Numbered from the stretch's first letter, positions 45,323 to 55,069 are shown. The stretch is 64,000 nucleotides of DNA from Lysinibacillus odysseyi 34hs-1 = NBRC 100172 (GCF_001591965.1 NZ_BCVX01000001.1:464344-528343); one strand, 5' to 3'. Made by a program: numbers and translations. The notes: generated from the sequence alone by a model not told the origin.

Positions 45323-45769
45323 ATGACTTTTGTACTTCTCATAGCGGGAATTGCTGTGAATACCATTCTTTGTATATTTACGGGTGGTGGTGTTGTTATA
45401 GGCCTTGTTTTTTCCCTAATCGGACTGCCACAATCCAATTCCAAAAACAATTGGTTTTCGATGGACACGATCAAATTCGTACTGACCATCCTATTCACAT
45501 TATTGACCCTGATTATATTCTCGTTCATTACATATGCGAATATTCGAACAGCGGGCACACTCGCATTCTCACGACTAGATTTATTTCAAGCTAAGAAGAT
45601 GGTGCTGTTAGGGTTTATTCAGGGAGTCTTCTCTCTTATAGCATTTAAATGGCTTTTGCCCCAGTTTATTGGGGGACTAAAATTAGATACTAAGCATAAG
45701 TGGGTCATCGCTAGCGGTTCTGTATTGAGCATTGCGGGCGGTGGGATTACATGGCTAGGCTTTATGTAA
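45323..45769 (+). CDS. Four-helix membrane protein, hypothetical
   Basis: A 148-residue protein with four hydrophobic segments (about 2-32, 48-70, 88-108 and 124-147). There is a short acidic-free loop SKNNWFSMD and a Gly-rich last helix. GGGAGGAA precedes the ATG. No motif or family recognised. Confidence 0.65.
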   Translation: MTFVLLIAGIAVNTILCIFTGGGVVIGLVFSLIGLPQSNSKNNWFSMDTIKFVLTILFTLLTLIIFSFITYANIRTAGTLAFSRLDLFQAKKMVLLGFIQGVFSLIAFKWLLPQFIGGLKLDTKHKWVIASGSVLSIAGGGITWLGFM

Positions 45770-45825
45770 GACCATGATTTTCCTGAAGAACGATCATTAT
45801 TCCTAATGATTATGTAGAGGGTAAA

Positions 45826-45930
45826 ATGAAACAAACACTTATTGAACAACTGAACCAGTGGCATGAGGAAGATGATCATCAGCAAATCGTAGATGCGCAT
45901 ACAGCGATCTCAAGCGAAAAACATCTATAA
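45826..45930 (+). pseudogene. N-terminal fragment of a second TPR-SUKH gene
   Basis: 34 codons, KQTLIEQLNQWHEEDDHQQ onward, clearly related in DNA and protein to the start of the gene at 42791 (NQTLFEQLNKWHEEDEHQK). A stop follows soon after. Its tail reappears 1.4 kb downstream at 47358, with a different gene between. Confidence 0.75.
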
Positions 45931-46230
45931 TGAAGGTTTTGATTCTACATATCTTCCCCAAAGCCCATCTTACTTTTTATTTACATTGTTTGAGTCGTTT
46001 AATCACTACTTACATCAGTCCCTAACGCTTTAGATACAAAACTTAAGGGACCATCACTCGCTTTAGAAGTTATGAGAGTGAAAATGAATCTCTTTCAAAA
46101 CGAAGCAGGAAATATATTTTATGCCATGTTATGATAAGAAACTCTTCTCTTAACTCATGTATAATTTCAATTGCGTGCTCTTTTATTATTGCTTTAAACT
46201 ACACCACCAATGAATTGAGGGATCAGACCG
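45931..46230. other. Gene-free stretch
   Basis: Three hundred AT-rich bases between the fragment and the next gene. Nothing convincing was seen in either strand. Confidence 0.4.
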
Positions 46231-47301
46231 ATGAAACTTCAGTCGCTGTATGATGATTATTTAAATATAAAATTCAATAGAAATTTAACAACCGTTCAAA
46301 CGGACAGCTTTAAGTATGTATTATGTGAAGATGAAAGTTCGGAACTATTCTTCAATGGTTACGAGGACGAAACATTCAGCGCATGGATCTCTGAATTACA
46401 GCCGAGGGACCCTAATTACACGGCAAAACCTAACTGGAATCCCGTACTTTCGAAGAACTTTCCACAGTTAAACGTATACGATGAGTTAATCTTTTACTAC
46501 CTTTTGTTTACGATTAACGCGACAACCTCAATTATTAAGATTAATGCGTACAATGGTATGAATGATTTCATGAAGGGTTATTCTTTTTTTCAGTTATCCC
46601 AATTGCCTAGTGTCACCGCATTAAATGAAAAACAGCAAGCCGAGCTTAGAGATTTTTTCTTCTTTTTCTATCTCTATACGCATCCTGTTAACGAGGAAAC
46701 TCTCCACTCCTTTTCATTCCGCGGGCAGGACTTAGTTCATACTAGAACAGGGATTAGAGTAGGACACTACCTTTCTAAATATCATGATTACTACCGAGAC
46801 CATCTCGGCAATTATATGGATCAGATAGGTATATCCTCCGATGAAATCGATATATGCAAAAATTTAACGGAGGAGCTGTTAAGGACAATCGAGGGTAAAT
46901 CCAAGCTGGTCATGCCACCGGAGGAAGGTTTGGAGGATCTACTACAGCTTATCAATAATGTTGATCTTTTGTTACATAAGAACATAGAAAATAAATCAGA
47001 GATTTTTAAAGTAATGGCGGAGTGTCTCACTATTGAGCGTTCAGGCCCTTATCGAGATCACTGCTTCAGAATGTTGCTGCAAAATTATGTCACGTATATC
47101 CTTTACTTTAACTTTGATGAACTGAATGAGCTAGTGGATTACTTCAGCAATACTCCGTTATGGTGCGAAAAGATCATCAATACGATCTTTACCGATGCCA
47201 TCTTTATTCAGAAGATTATACGGCAAAATCGTATTGACATAACAAAGTACAAAAATATAACAGATTTTTTCAATGAGAGCGCTAGGAATATTTATCTTTA
47301 G
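46231..47301 (+). CDS. Hypothetical protein inserted between halves of a broken gene
   Basis: A 356-residue cytosolic protein, aromatic-rich and mostly helical (DELIFYYLLFTINATTS, QAELRDFFFFFYLYTHPV, LLQNYVTYILYFNFDELNEL). GAGGGAT is 9 bases before the ATG. It lies exactly between the N- and C-terminal fragments of the TPR-SUKH paralogue and may have arrived when that gene was broken. No family recognised. Confidence 0.65.
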   Translation: MKLQSLYDDYLNIKFNRNLTTVQTDSFKYVLCEDESSELFFNGYEDETFSAWISELQPRDPNYTAKPNWNPVLSKNFPQLNVYDELIFYYLLFTINATTSIIKINAYNGMNDFMKGYSFFQLSQLPSVTALNEKQQAELRDFFFFFYLYTHPVNEETLHSFSFRGQDLVHTRTGIRVGHYLSKYHDYYRDHLGNYMDQIGISSDEIDICKNLTEELLRTIEGKSKLVMPPEEGLEDLLQLINNVDLLLHKNIENKSEIFKVMAECLTIERSGPYRDHCFRMLLQNYVTYILYFNFDELNELVDYFSNTPLWCEKIINTIFTDAIFIQKIIRQNRIDITKYKNITDFFNESARNIYL

Positions 47302-47357
47302 TGAAGATATAATAGCAACTTTCTTTGGAAACATGCTAAAAATCAAAAAATATAGAA

Positions 47358-47405
47358 GATGATAACTATGCAGAGGAAGTAATTAATAAGTTAAAAGAAG
47401 CCTAA
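47358..47405 (+). pseudogene. C-terminal fragment of the second TPR-SUKH gene
   Basis: Fifteen codons and a stop, DDNYAEEVINKLKEA, matching the intact gene's end (SYAEEVIIKLKEA). It is followed, as in the intact copy, by a hairpin terminator. Confidence 0.7.
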
Positions 47406-47450
47406 TCAATCACTGGTCAATTCCAGTTCAGGTTCATGCCTAATAATGAA

Positions 47451-47477
47451 AGGAGCTCGCTTTCAAAGCGGGCTCCT
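47451..47477 (+). terminator. Terminator after the C-terminal fragment
   Basis: AGGAGCTCGCTTT / AAAGCGGGCTCCT hairpin with a G-T pair, then CTTG. Confidence 0.65.
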
Positions 47478-47513
47478 CTTGTAATCTTCGTTGGATTTTC
47501 ATCAATCATTATT

Positions 47514-47618
47514 TCAGCGGCGGTTCCGCCCTAATCTTTCATTCAGCGCAACAGCAAGTACTCTAAAGTGTCCCTTCTCTTCCGAGTCCAGCAGTTCATC
47601 CGAACTACTTTTCTCCAT
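47514..47618 (-). CDS. Possible 34-aa ORF or gene tail
   Basis: ATG-started frame reading KSSSDELLDSEEKGHFRV, then LAVALNERLGRNRR-stop, 35 bases past the zinc-protein gene. The composition is protein-like, but no clear ribosome site is present. It could be a small gene or the remnant of a larger one. Confidence 0.25.
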   Translation of the reverse strand: MEKSSSDELLDSEEKGHFRVLAVALNERLGRNRR

Positions 47619-47653
47619 TCAGTAATATCCATCTAACTTAAAAAAGAACCTAT

Positions 47654-48943
47654 TCAGCTTTGCTGATATACCGTTGCTGTAATCTTGTCTTTTGGACATA
47701 TAAACATATAAAAAATGCCTTCACCATATTCGTCGAAATCAGCATAATCAATCTGCCCTATATACTGCATTCTTCGTTCACAACAAGGGCATACTGGATA
47801 CTCGGCATCCTGGACCCAGCTTGGATGGCCGCCGATCTGTGAATCTAATTGTGACATGGTCCAAACAGCAGCATAATATGGGGATTGCGGCACATGTGCA
47901 AGATTTAGACAAGGCGGGGGTTCAGTACTGCTGTTTACGTCTTCAAGATCCGGAAGATAATCCGGTTTCTGATTAAATTGACTCCATACCGACATCCCCC
48001 TGTTATCCAGCTCCATATAAATTGTACTGAAGCATCCGCAAGCTTCGCAGGTTACTACTTGGAGGTTTTCCATAGACAGGTTCAGATATTGCAAAGCCGG
48101 GTGAGAGACAGCAATATCCATCAGCTTCGTTAACTTTCTTTTACACCATGGACATGCAGCGCTGCTTGTCTCAAGAAAACGCGCACGATACCCAATATTT
48201 ACCTCATTATTTTGTTCGTTTACTTGTCTGATGGGATAACATACATGGTTAATAAGGTTGCGCCTTTCTCCCTCGGGCGTAAGCTCCCAACCACCATCAA
48301 GAGCATACGTTTCAGGAGTAACAAATAATTGCTCCGCCCATTCAGGCGGCTGTTTTCGCCATTGTTGAAACTGGTCTATAACTGCCGAATCACCGATCCA
48401 CCCGAGTACAAGGAGAAGATGATTACGGTTGTCGTCATCCCACGCTATCCGCTCCAGAAGCTGATCTCGAATGTCCTGCGGTGAATCTTTAAATAGAATG
48501 GGATGATAAAACAAGCCGCGCTGTATGAGTTCTGGCAGAGCATCCGAAACATTATCATCCCGGTAGCATACTAGAGACAATAGAATGTCTTCTGCTTCAC
48601 TTTCATTATTTACAGCAAGTAATTCCAACGCATATTTCATCATACTATCAGCTTCTTGATCAGATAATGATATGTATATCTGCTCCATGCTTAACGGATA
48701 AGAAACATATTGGATTAGCGGATCATACTTTTTTGGGGCATGCATCACCTTGAGAATCTCTACATGACCCGTTAAATTTTCATACAGATTCACCATTTTA
48801 CGATGCTTTTCTATATAAGCCTGCTGTTTTTTTCGTTCCTGCTCCTGGTAGCAAGGCATGCAGATGCCGCCTGTTTTGGTCGCAGTGCTCGGCAAGATCG
48901 TCGCGCTGCACCCTTCCATCTTACATGGTAAACGTTCCGTCAT
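47654..48943 (-). CDS. Cysteine-rich (zinc-ribbon) protein with DUF1963-like tail
   Basis: A 429-residue protein with three Cys-pair clusters: CKMEGC...CMPC at 6-31, CPWCKRK...CEAC near 263-305 and CPCCERR near 398. Each set can bind zinc. The middle is HEAT-like helices. The C-terminal stretch (IGGHPSWVQDAEYPVC ... MQYIGQID) resembles the end of DUF1963/YwqG proteins. GGAGGT precedes the ATG. It is the second gene of a pair with the 224-residue protein 18 bases upstream. Confidence 0.72.
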   Translation of the reverse strand: MTERLPCKMEGCSATILPSTATKTGGICMPCYQEQERKKQQAYIEKHRKMVNLYENLTGHVEILKVMHAPKKYDPLIQYVSYPLSMEQIYISLSDQEADSMMKYALELLAVNNESEAEDILLSLVCYRDDNVSDALPELIQRGLFYHPILFKDSPQDIRDQLLERIAWDDDNRNHLLLVLGWIGDSAVIDQFQQWRKQPPEWAEQLFVTPETYALDGGWELTPEGERRNLINHVCYPIRQVNEQNNEVNIGYRARFLETSSAACPWCKRKLTKLMDIAVSHPALQYLNLSMENLQVVTCEACGCFSTIYMELDNRGMSVWSQFNQKPDYLPDLEDVNSSTEPPPCLNLAHVPQSPYYAAVWTMSQLDSQIGGHPSWVQDAEYPVCPCCERRMQYIGQIDYADFDEYGEGIFYMFICPKDKITATVYQQS

Positions 48944-48961
48944 TTCAATTAACCTCCTTAA

Positions 48962-49636
48962 TTACGGCCCAATATACAGTTTATTTTCTGAGAAAACCGC
49001 TGAATATCCACGTCTATACAGCTCAAAGTATGCTGCGAACGGATCACCGTTCAATCTATAACGGTGCCACTGAAGATAATAGGAAATCCAGTAATCACAG
49101 GCAATCGAGTAATACGCCTCGTCCAAAATTTCAATCGGTTCATCGTAATCCTTCTGTTCGTTGATGATATCAAAAATCGTCTCATATATTTCAGGATCGT
49201 ATTGCTGACGGATTTCATCTATTGATCCAGAAGGTATAATTTTAATCTCTTTAATGCCAAGCAAGTAATCTACTGAATCTACCGTATCTGCCTTCTCAGA
49301 GGACTCCAGTATTATATCCTTTAAACCTTGAATAAACTGTCGGCCGTAATTTATTAATATCTCATTTGTTACATTAACAGCTTTACTAGTAAAATATCCT
49401 GGCACTGCAGATCCGCTAAAATCCTCAGGTTCCAGCATTTTATAGATCTTTAATATCCTCTGCAAATAAGCATGTCCATCTTCAAGAGGTTCAAAAGTAG
49501 CCTCTACCCCTTTTCCATCTGGCATATATATTTGGAAATACCCATAGAACTGGGCTTCCTCAATATCTGATTCATCGGAGTCTACCTCTTCTTCCATAAG
49601 CTGAAGCAAATACCGTGCATACGTCTGTTTATCCAT
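48962..49636 (-). CDS. Hypothetical acidic protein
   Basis: A 224-residue cytosolic, very acidic protein (EEEVDSDESDIEEAQFYG near the start) with a C-terminal DEAYYSIACDYWISYYLQWHR helix and a YRRGYSAVF end. GAGGAGAG precedes the ATG. It forms an operon with the zinc-ribbon protein. No named family. Confidence 0.65.
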   Translation of the reverse strand: MDKQTYARYLLQLMEEEVDSDESDIEEAQFYGYFQIYMPDGKGVEATFEPLEDGHAYLQRILKIYKMLEPEDFSGSAVPGYFTSKAVNVTNEILINYGRQFIQGLKDIILESSEKADTVDSVDYLLGIKEIKIIPSGSIDEIRQQYDPEIYETIFDIINEQKDYDEPIEILDEAYYSIACDYWISYYLQWHRYRLNGDPFAAYFELYRRGYSAVFSENKLYIGP

Positions 49637-49790
49637 ATGTATCTCTCCTCTTCTGCTAACCTGCCGCGTGTTGAGTCATTTTTTATCATATCTTATACTG
49701 TCGCCAACCCTCAATAGCAGTAACGTATTAGTTGGCATGTTGCTGCCACGGCAGGAGCAGTATTTAACGTATCTATTTACGATAGAAAAA

Positions 49791-49829
49791 GGCTATGTTA
49801 AAAGTCCTTTTGGTTTTTAACACAGCCTC
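49791..49829 (-). terminator. Terminator of the 754-aa protein operon
   Basis: AGGCT-A-TGTTAAAA / TTTTAACA-C-AGCCT. The minus strand continues TTTTTC. Confidence 0.75.
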
Positions 49830-49859
49830 TATTATCACTTTAGTTTATACGTGATATTA

Positions 49860-52124
49860 CTACTTTGAAGAATAATTAATAATCATGGCTTCCCGCGTAC
49901 CCTCATCGTAAGCAATCCACAATTCATCTCCCACCGCTACACCATACACAGGTTCGATTGTCTGTTTAATGTGATAGGTCACTCCATCCTTTTCTACGGT
50001 AATTGCAGCTACTGGGCGTTCTCCATGCGTCCCGTTAAAATGAACGGAGAGAACTTTAGCCGCCCCCTGCTTACCTTGAAGTAATCGGGTTTCCTTTTGC
50101 AAATCTTCTTTTTTCATAGCAACCGGAATCACTGTACCCACATTCACGGTCATGTTTTCAGGTACAAAGAGACCATTCACTTTACGGATCCGGTCCGTAC
50201 CGCTAGAAATGATGACTTCCAAAAGCATAAGCTGCTTCTTATCTATAACTATTGGCATTTTCTGCACGTGGATCACTTCACCTTGCAGGGATATTTGATC
50301 CGATGCCTTTTCTATATTCATAGTTCCGTAGCTTAAAATTCTCGCCATTCCCTGAATCAAAATCAAGTTCGCCCGTTCCCCGGTGCGATATTCAAATCCG
50401 AAAGACTGGACGACCGGTATTGTATAAACGCGTCCCTCGGCTGTGAAGTGAAGCTGAAGAGCTTGTCCCCGGTTTACACTTCCATAACGTTCGATACGGG
50501 TAAGGACTGCATCTTTAATAAGTGCTTGTTTAGAATCCTGCGATGCATGTTTAAGGTCCTCTTCTGTGATGAATACAGCCTTATGTTTCTTTCGGTTATA
50601 GCTGATCATGACGGTATCACCGATTTGAATAGGATTCAGATAGGAGATGACTTGCTTGATTTCAACCTCTTTCATTTGACCTTCATCCTCAAACTGAACA
50701 GTAAACCGTACTTGCGGCCTTTCATTCACATATAAACCCGACTCTTCCATATTCTTAATCCTGCCCTGAATATGCTGGCCATCTCTTATTTTTTTCTTAC
50801 TTGCATTCGCATACAAGCGAGGAGCAAATGCGAGGCCTATGAATGACACTAGCGTGATGAAGACCCAAATCGCCCAATTAATTACAAGCGCTCCACCTTG
50901 CTTTATATAATTCCAAAAGCTTTGAATGGACACTTTATTTTCGACTTCAGTAAGCATCCATTCCTCGACCTGAGTGCTCGAAAGAACCTTAGCCTGCTGA
51001 ATTTCCATATCAAGAAATCCTGCCGTAATGTCTCCACCGCGATAATAAAGGATGTCACTGCCTGATTGCTTATAAAATTCAGTCTCGTCATTTTTTAAGT
51101 TCTCGTAGGACAGCTGCTCCAAAAGAGCATTGGCATCTTGAAACTCTCCGGATTTCTCATTGAATACATATCCGGTCACAGTTCCTTCTAATTCATCTTC
51201 TGCAGTAGATCCTGCGATCAGAACCTCCTCGTCATTCAGCAAGAATACACGAGCTTGGTAAACCGGCTTAGGTGTTGGAACCGGATTTTCCCAATGATTC
51301 TCGTTAGCGTTATAAAATGAGGCTTCTTCAGGGTAGTTCCCATTCTCGCGAACTAACTTACCATTGTTGAAACCGAAGACTTTAGCAAATTGAGCCCCAG
51401 CCCGGTCCTCTGCAGCAAATGTACCTTCATCATCATTTTGCAGCAGCACAGATACAGCACCATTTCCATCTAATATCCCGCTGACTAATGCTGTTCTATC
51501 ATCCTTTAAAGCTACAGAAAATAAGGGTACTGCTTTGTCGTTCTTAAAGCTCCCATGCACTTCATCTATCCGAACAGGCCTTGCCGGAAGCAAATCCTGT
51601 TCGCCTAAATTCACTTTATCCAGCTTTCCGTCCTTCACCTGAGCTATAAACAATGCATTTTCTGGTGTTTCCCCAGCTACAATGAGTCTTCCGCGCCAGG
51701 AATAAACATTTGAGCTCCATGAGGATTTAAGGTGCATCGTTCCCTGTGCCAGCTCTTCAACCATGCCTGTTGAGTGGAAGTAATTGATTTGCAGACCATA
51801 AGAATCATCGTAAGTTGGGATAATGATTCCATCCTGCTGGTAAGCCGCCGGTCCCAACCCGGCTATGAAATCGGTATGTACAGTCGTATCACCAATTAAG
51901 GTTTCCTTATCGGTATTAAAAAAATAAACATCATATTGCTCTCCAACCGGGTGTTTTGCTAAGCCAATGAGCTGCTTTCCCCCATCCAGCATATAGACCT
52001 TCTCAAAGGATGGTTGATACTCGTCTATATATTCCTTATAATCGCCCCATAGGAAATAACTTAACACTATTACTGGAATGAAAAACAGTAAATTCCCGAG
52101 AGATACCGCTCGCATTATTTTCAT
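49860..52124 (-). CDS. Two-pass membrane protein with large ectodomain and repeated cytosolic beta modules
   Basis: A 754-residue protein. TM1 (about 9-27) is followed by a 390-residue extracytoplasmic part of repeating beta-strand blocks, propeller-like in spacing (LIVAGETPENALFIAQV, VFLLNDEEVLIAGS). TM2 (about 418-440) leads to a cytosolic half of four similar beta modules of about 60 residues (near 457, 535, 600 and 690), each with a ...VxFT/ITVE...GDxxxIxYD pattern. AAAGGGAG precedes the ATG. The SUFU gene lies 68 bases upstream and is probably co-transcribed. No family named. Confidence 0.72.
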   Translation of the reverse strand: MKIMRAVSLGNLLFFIPVIVLSYFLWGDYKEYIDEYQPSFEKVYMLDGGKQLIGLAKHPVGEQYDVYFFNTDKETLIGDTTVHTDFIAGLGPAAYQQDGIIIPTYDDSYGLQINYFHSTGMVEELAQGTMHLKSSWSSNVYSWRGRLIVAGETPENALFIAQVKDGKLDKVNLGEQDLLPARPVRIDEVHGSFKNDKAVPLFSVALKDDRTALVSGILDGNGAVSVLLQNDDEGTFAAEDRAGAQFAKVFGFNNGKLVRENGNYPEEASFYNANENHWENPVPTPKPVYQARVFLLNDEEVLIAGSTAEDELEGTVTGYVFNEKSGEFQDANALLEQLSYENLKNDETEFYKQSGSDILYYRGGDITAGFLDMEIQQAKVLSSTQVEEWMLTEVENKVSIQSFWNYIKQGGALVINWAIWVFITLVSFIGLAFAPRLYANASKKKIRDGQHIQGRIKNMEESGLYVNERPQVRFTVQFEDEGQMKEVEIKQVISYLNPIQIGDTVMISYNRKKHKAVFITEEDLKHASQDSKQALIKDAVLTRIERYGSVNRGQALQLHFTAEGRVYTIPVVQSFGFEYRTGERANLILIQGMARILSYGTMNIEKASDQISLQGEVIHVQKMPIVIDKKQLMLLEVIISSGTDRIRKVNGLFVPENMTVNVGTVIPVAMKKEDLQKETRLLQGKQGAAKVLSVHFNGTHGERPVAAITVEKDGVTYHIKQTIEPVYGVAVGDELWIAYDEGTREAMIINYSSK

Positions 52125-52192
52125 CTTGTTTTTCTCCCTTTAAATTATGTAAACCTCATAAATTCGTTGTTATATACATGGAAAGACAATTA

Positions 52193-53254
52193 CTATCCGA
52201 TCGTAGAAACCACATTCCCATCTTGATCCTTGATGTATGTTTTAACGACTTGAAGTTTTAATTCTTTATAAGAAGACAAATGAATTTCTCCTTCTTTAGG
52301 CAGAAGCTTGTGCATAAGCTCGTTAACAACCGTTTCGTCCAGTTTTAAATGGATGTTCTGCTCATCTGTTTCGATTCCAGTCGTTGGAGCGGATTCCAAT
52401 GTTACGCTTATCCCATTGCTCATTAACACCAAATCTTTTCCCTTAAGCAGCCGGCCGCGCAGCAGCATTGCAATCGTCCCAGCCTGCTTCGCTCCTAGCG
52501 TAAGTACAGACGGCTTTTTACTGAATAGGCCATTCTTGCCGGGTTCCCAGGACAACTGATCCACAAATAAAAATCCGGTGCTCGAACCGTCACGGTCTAT
52601 TCCTACTTGGACACTCTCCTTCACAGCAGGGACCTGCAGAATAGAATTGCGGGATAAGTCCGTAATATAACCCGGCAGTTCTGCTTTTCCAGCCTCAAGT
52701 AAACCTCTTGTATTCCAAGTTTTCATAGCCTCCAGCTCATCTTCCGTAATCCCTACCATTTGAAGAAATTCAACGCGTCCGTTAGGCGTATGCAGCGTCT
52801 CCAGTTCCTGATCTGGTATAAAGGCAAGAGCAGTCAGCTGTGTATCAGCTCCCAGGCAGATTGGCCCGTTGGCATCCAAATAATCGCCGGAAGCGAATAT
52901 ATTGCCGCTGTTAAATACATATCGTCCCATGTTTTGAAGTAAGTTTAATGCCCAAGCTGGTGGCTCCTCCTCATCCTGGCCGCGGGCGACCCGGAAAGTA
53001 AGTTCAAACCCATAGCCGCTATAATCAGGATTTTCCGATTCCTTCTCATAAAGCTCCGAGAAACCAAACGTTACAATATGCCAATGTGGAAAAGGTGACT
53101 CCGCTTTATAAGCACTAAGGCCGTCTAATGGATCTTGACCACCGAGCATATAAGGAATTGCAGTACCATAATGCTTTGGCTCCTGTTGCCCGTACAGCTT
53201 CGTCATTTCCTCTTCAATTGCGTTCCATCCTGTCGTATTCACTTCTTCGGTCAT
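52193..53254 (-). CDS. Suppressor-of-fused (SUFU) domain protein
   Basis: A 353-residue cytosolic protein. The SUFU domain (about 10-185) shows WNAIEEEMTKLYGQQEP, PFPHWHIVTFGFSELYEKE, GFELTFRVA, WALNLLQNMGRYVFNSG and a TWNTRGLLEA end. A beta-rich C-terminal domain follows. Bacterial SUFU proteins are a recognised immunity family in polymorphic toxin systems. GGAGGAG precedes the ATG. No toxin gene is adjacent. Confidence 0.85.
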   Translation of the reverse strand: MTEEVNTTGWNAIEEEMTKLYGQQEPKHYGTAIPYMLGGQDPLDGLSAYKAESPFPHWHIVTFGFSELYEKESENPDYSGYGFELTFRVARGQDEEEPPAWALNLLQNMGRYVFNSGNIFASGDYLDANGPICLGADTQLTALAFIPDQELETLHTPNGRVEFLQMVGITEDELEAMKTWNTRGLLEAGKAELPGYITDLSRNSILQVPAVKESVQVGIDRDGSSTGFLFVDQLSWEPGKNGLFSKKPSVLTLGAKQAGTIAMLLRGRLLKGKDLVLMSNGISVTLESAPTTGIETDEQNIHLKLDETVVNELMHKLLPKEGEIHLSSYKELKLQVVKTYIKDQDGNVVSTIG

Positions 53255-53382
53255 CTTTTCTCCTCCAACTCGTTAATTTTACAGTTACTTGCCATTGTAT
53301 TGAAAATAGAAGCGGCTCAAATGTGTCCGATTGCAAAGCCCATACTATACACTTTCGAACAGCTCATCGTACTCGTATCTCC

Positions 53383-54138
53383 CTAGCAGCATTGCCAATC
53401 ATATACGACTTTTGAAAAATCCCTATTTTTCAAAGCATCCTTTGGGATAGAGAAAACACAGTTCCCGGAATCCCCGAACATAATGCCGCATTCTTCATCG
53501 ATATCCAGCTGCAATAAAAGAAAATCGTCATCATCAAAACCAATATAATCATTTTGAACAAAATAGGGATATCCGCCAACTCTGCTATCGCTGCTATAGC
53601 AGTCTTCACTCAGTTTCTCATATTCTGCTTCTGACAGCTTATTCGCAAAAATTTCCTGGAAGAGGTCTAATGAGGACGACATAGGCATTTCCCTTGTTTT
53701 AAAATACATTTTACCGCTGTCTGAAAAAGGAAGATTCCCCTTATATTCTTCATTTTCATACGGATGTTTCTTTACTATATGTTCTTCATTTTCTTCATAA
53801 TCTTCTATGTATTTTACGAGAACCGGGTCTTCCAAACCAAACAGGTCAGTGTTTGCAACATAAAATTGCAGTAATCCCTTTTCAGGTAATTCAGCTAGAT
53901 TTTCAAGATCTGCCATATTGATCTGCGCTAAAAACAACATAGGCTCCCCAGCTTCATCAGTTGGATACTCTTCCACACTTTTCAAATAAGGGCACCCGCC
54001 TAATTTACTGTCCCATGGTTTTGTTTCTTCACGCTTGAAACTTATTTCATTGCTATACCTAAAAGTACCTTTAATTAAGTTTTCATGTTTTTTCAACAGT
54101 CCAGGAATTTCATATTTTATCAATGCAAGTGCCCCCAT
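53383..54138 (-). CDS. DUF1963 (YwqG-type) protein
   Basis: A 251-residue protein with the DUF1963 frame: SKLGGCPYLKSVEEYP, MLFLAQINMADL, LLQFYVANTDLFG, RVGGYPYFVQNDY and the terminal CGIMFGDSGNCVFSI. These are the standard positions for YwqG relatives. The ATG at 54138 has a poor ribosome site; a TTG five codons on follows GGGGG and may be the real start. Not closely similar to the other DUF1963 gene at 44.3 kb. Confidence 0.78.
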   Translation of the reverse strand: MGALALIKYEIPGLLKKHENLIKGTFRYSNEISFKREETKPWDSKLGGCPYLKSVEEYPTDEAGEPMLFLAQINMADLENLAELPEKGLLQFYVANTDLFGLEDPVLVKYIEDYEENEEHIVKKHPYENEEYKGNLPFSDSGKMYFKTREMPMSSSLDLFQEIFANKLSEAEYEKLSEDCYSSDSRVGGYPYFVQNDYIGFDDDDFLLLQLDIDEECGIMFGDSGNCVFSIPKDALKNRDFSKVVYDWQCC

Positions 54139-54441
54139 TCTGATAAACGGCTCTTTACTTAACCGATTTACACTATATCATTATTTGGTAATTCCCGGCA
54201 TCCTACCCTAAATGCCTAATTTTTTCGGCCAAAGACATAAGGTTTCTCTTCAGAACTGGATAATAACTTACATCTTTTATAGAAAAAAGCCGTGACTTCT
54301 TCCCTATCTTCTTGAAATCCTTCCACCCTACAATTTCGGAAGTCCCTTTTGATCTTCTGTATAAAGGTAAGAATCGAGATAGCCAGTAGCTGAAAGTCCA
54401 AGTAGGATTGCGTCAAAGTAGGAACTAAATAATATACCTTT
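54139..54441. other. Gene-poor stretch
   Basis: A frame of about 83 codons (54216-54467, minus) reading VYYLVPTLTQSYLDFQL has no ribosome site and overlaps the next gene's end. It may be a remnant, but I do not call it a gene. Confidence 0.3.
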
Positions 54442-54996
54442 TCAATCAGCCTTGTTATAGATTTCATATCTGTTAGAAGCTACTAGTTTAGCTCCTTCTT
54501 TTGAACAAGCCCCGTACTTTTCAAAGTTTTTTCTGCCGTCAGACAAGGTCATATGATTAGGTCCACTATACCGGCTTGGATTATTGTTACCATCATCCTC
54601 CCAGAAGCAAACTGGGCAAATATCATATTCCCCCCGCTGTACTAATGTTTTGTAATTACAGCAGGGACAAGGTAATAACTTTTCCACGCAGCCTTCGACC
54701 TCAATATTGCTCCCTACTATTTCCGAAACGAGTTTAGATAAATATTCGTTAGGAATTCCATAGAAACTATCTTCTGCACCTATAAGTAACAATTCATTAT
54801 AACGGGAGTTCATTACGTCATTTACCGGTCCATCTGAATTCAATAGTTCATGCTGCAGCGACTTTGAGAAAAAATGAAATTCAGGATCCTGTTCATCTAT
54901 TCCCCAAGTGTTCCATAGCACTGCCTCACGTTCATCCCTCGTTAGTTTCGTAATATCATTTTCTATGATGATCTTTATAGCTTCCTTCCTTAACAC
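54442..54996 (-). CDS. CPCC-family cysteine-rich zinc protein
   Basis: A 184-residue protein. The C-terminal CPCC domain (about 105-165) reads LPCPCCNYKTLVQRGEYDICPVCFWEDDG and ends SGPNHMTLSDGRKNFEKYG, a standard CPCC family pattern with four zinc-ligating Cys. The N-terminal 100 residues are helical. The start is GTG with AAGGTGA upstream. CPCC proteins are common in toxin-immunity gene arrays. Confidence 0.82.
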   Translation of the reverse strand: MLRKEAIKIIIENDITKLTRDEREAVLWNTWGIDEQDPEFHFFSKSLQHELLNSDGPVNDVMNSRYNELLLIGAEDSFYGIPNEYLSKLVSEIVGSNIEVEGCVEKLLPCPCCNYKTLVQRGEYDICPVCFWEDDGNNNPSRYSGPNHMTLSDGRKNFEKYGACSKEGAKLVASNRYEIYNKAD

Positions 54997-55069
54997 CCTC
55001 TCACCTTGATCCTCCCTGTTGCATAATCGTCATTAACAGCAAATTTCTTCTCTCCAAAAACCCTTTTTC

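Noticed and set aside
54216..54467. 83-codon minus-strand frame after the CPCC gene
   Set aside because: Overlaps the end of the CPCC gene, has no ribosome site, and is no better than a possible remnant.
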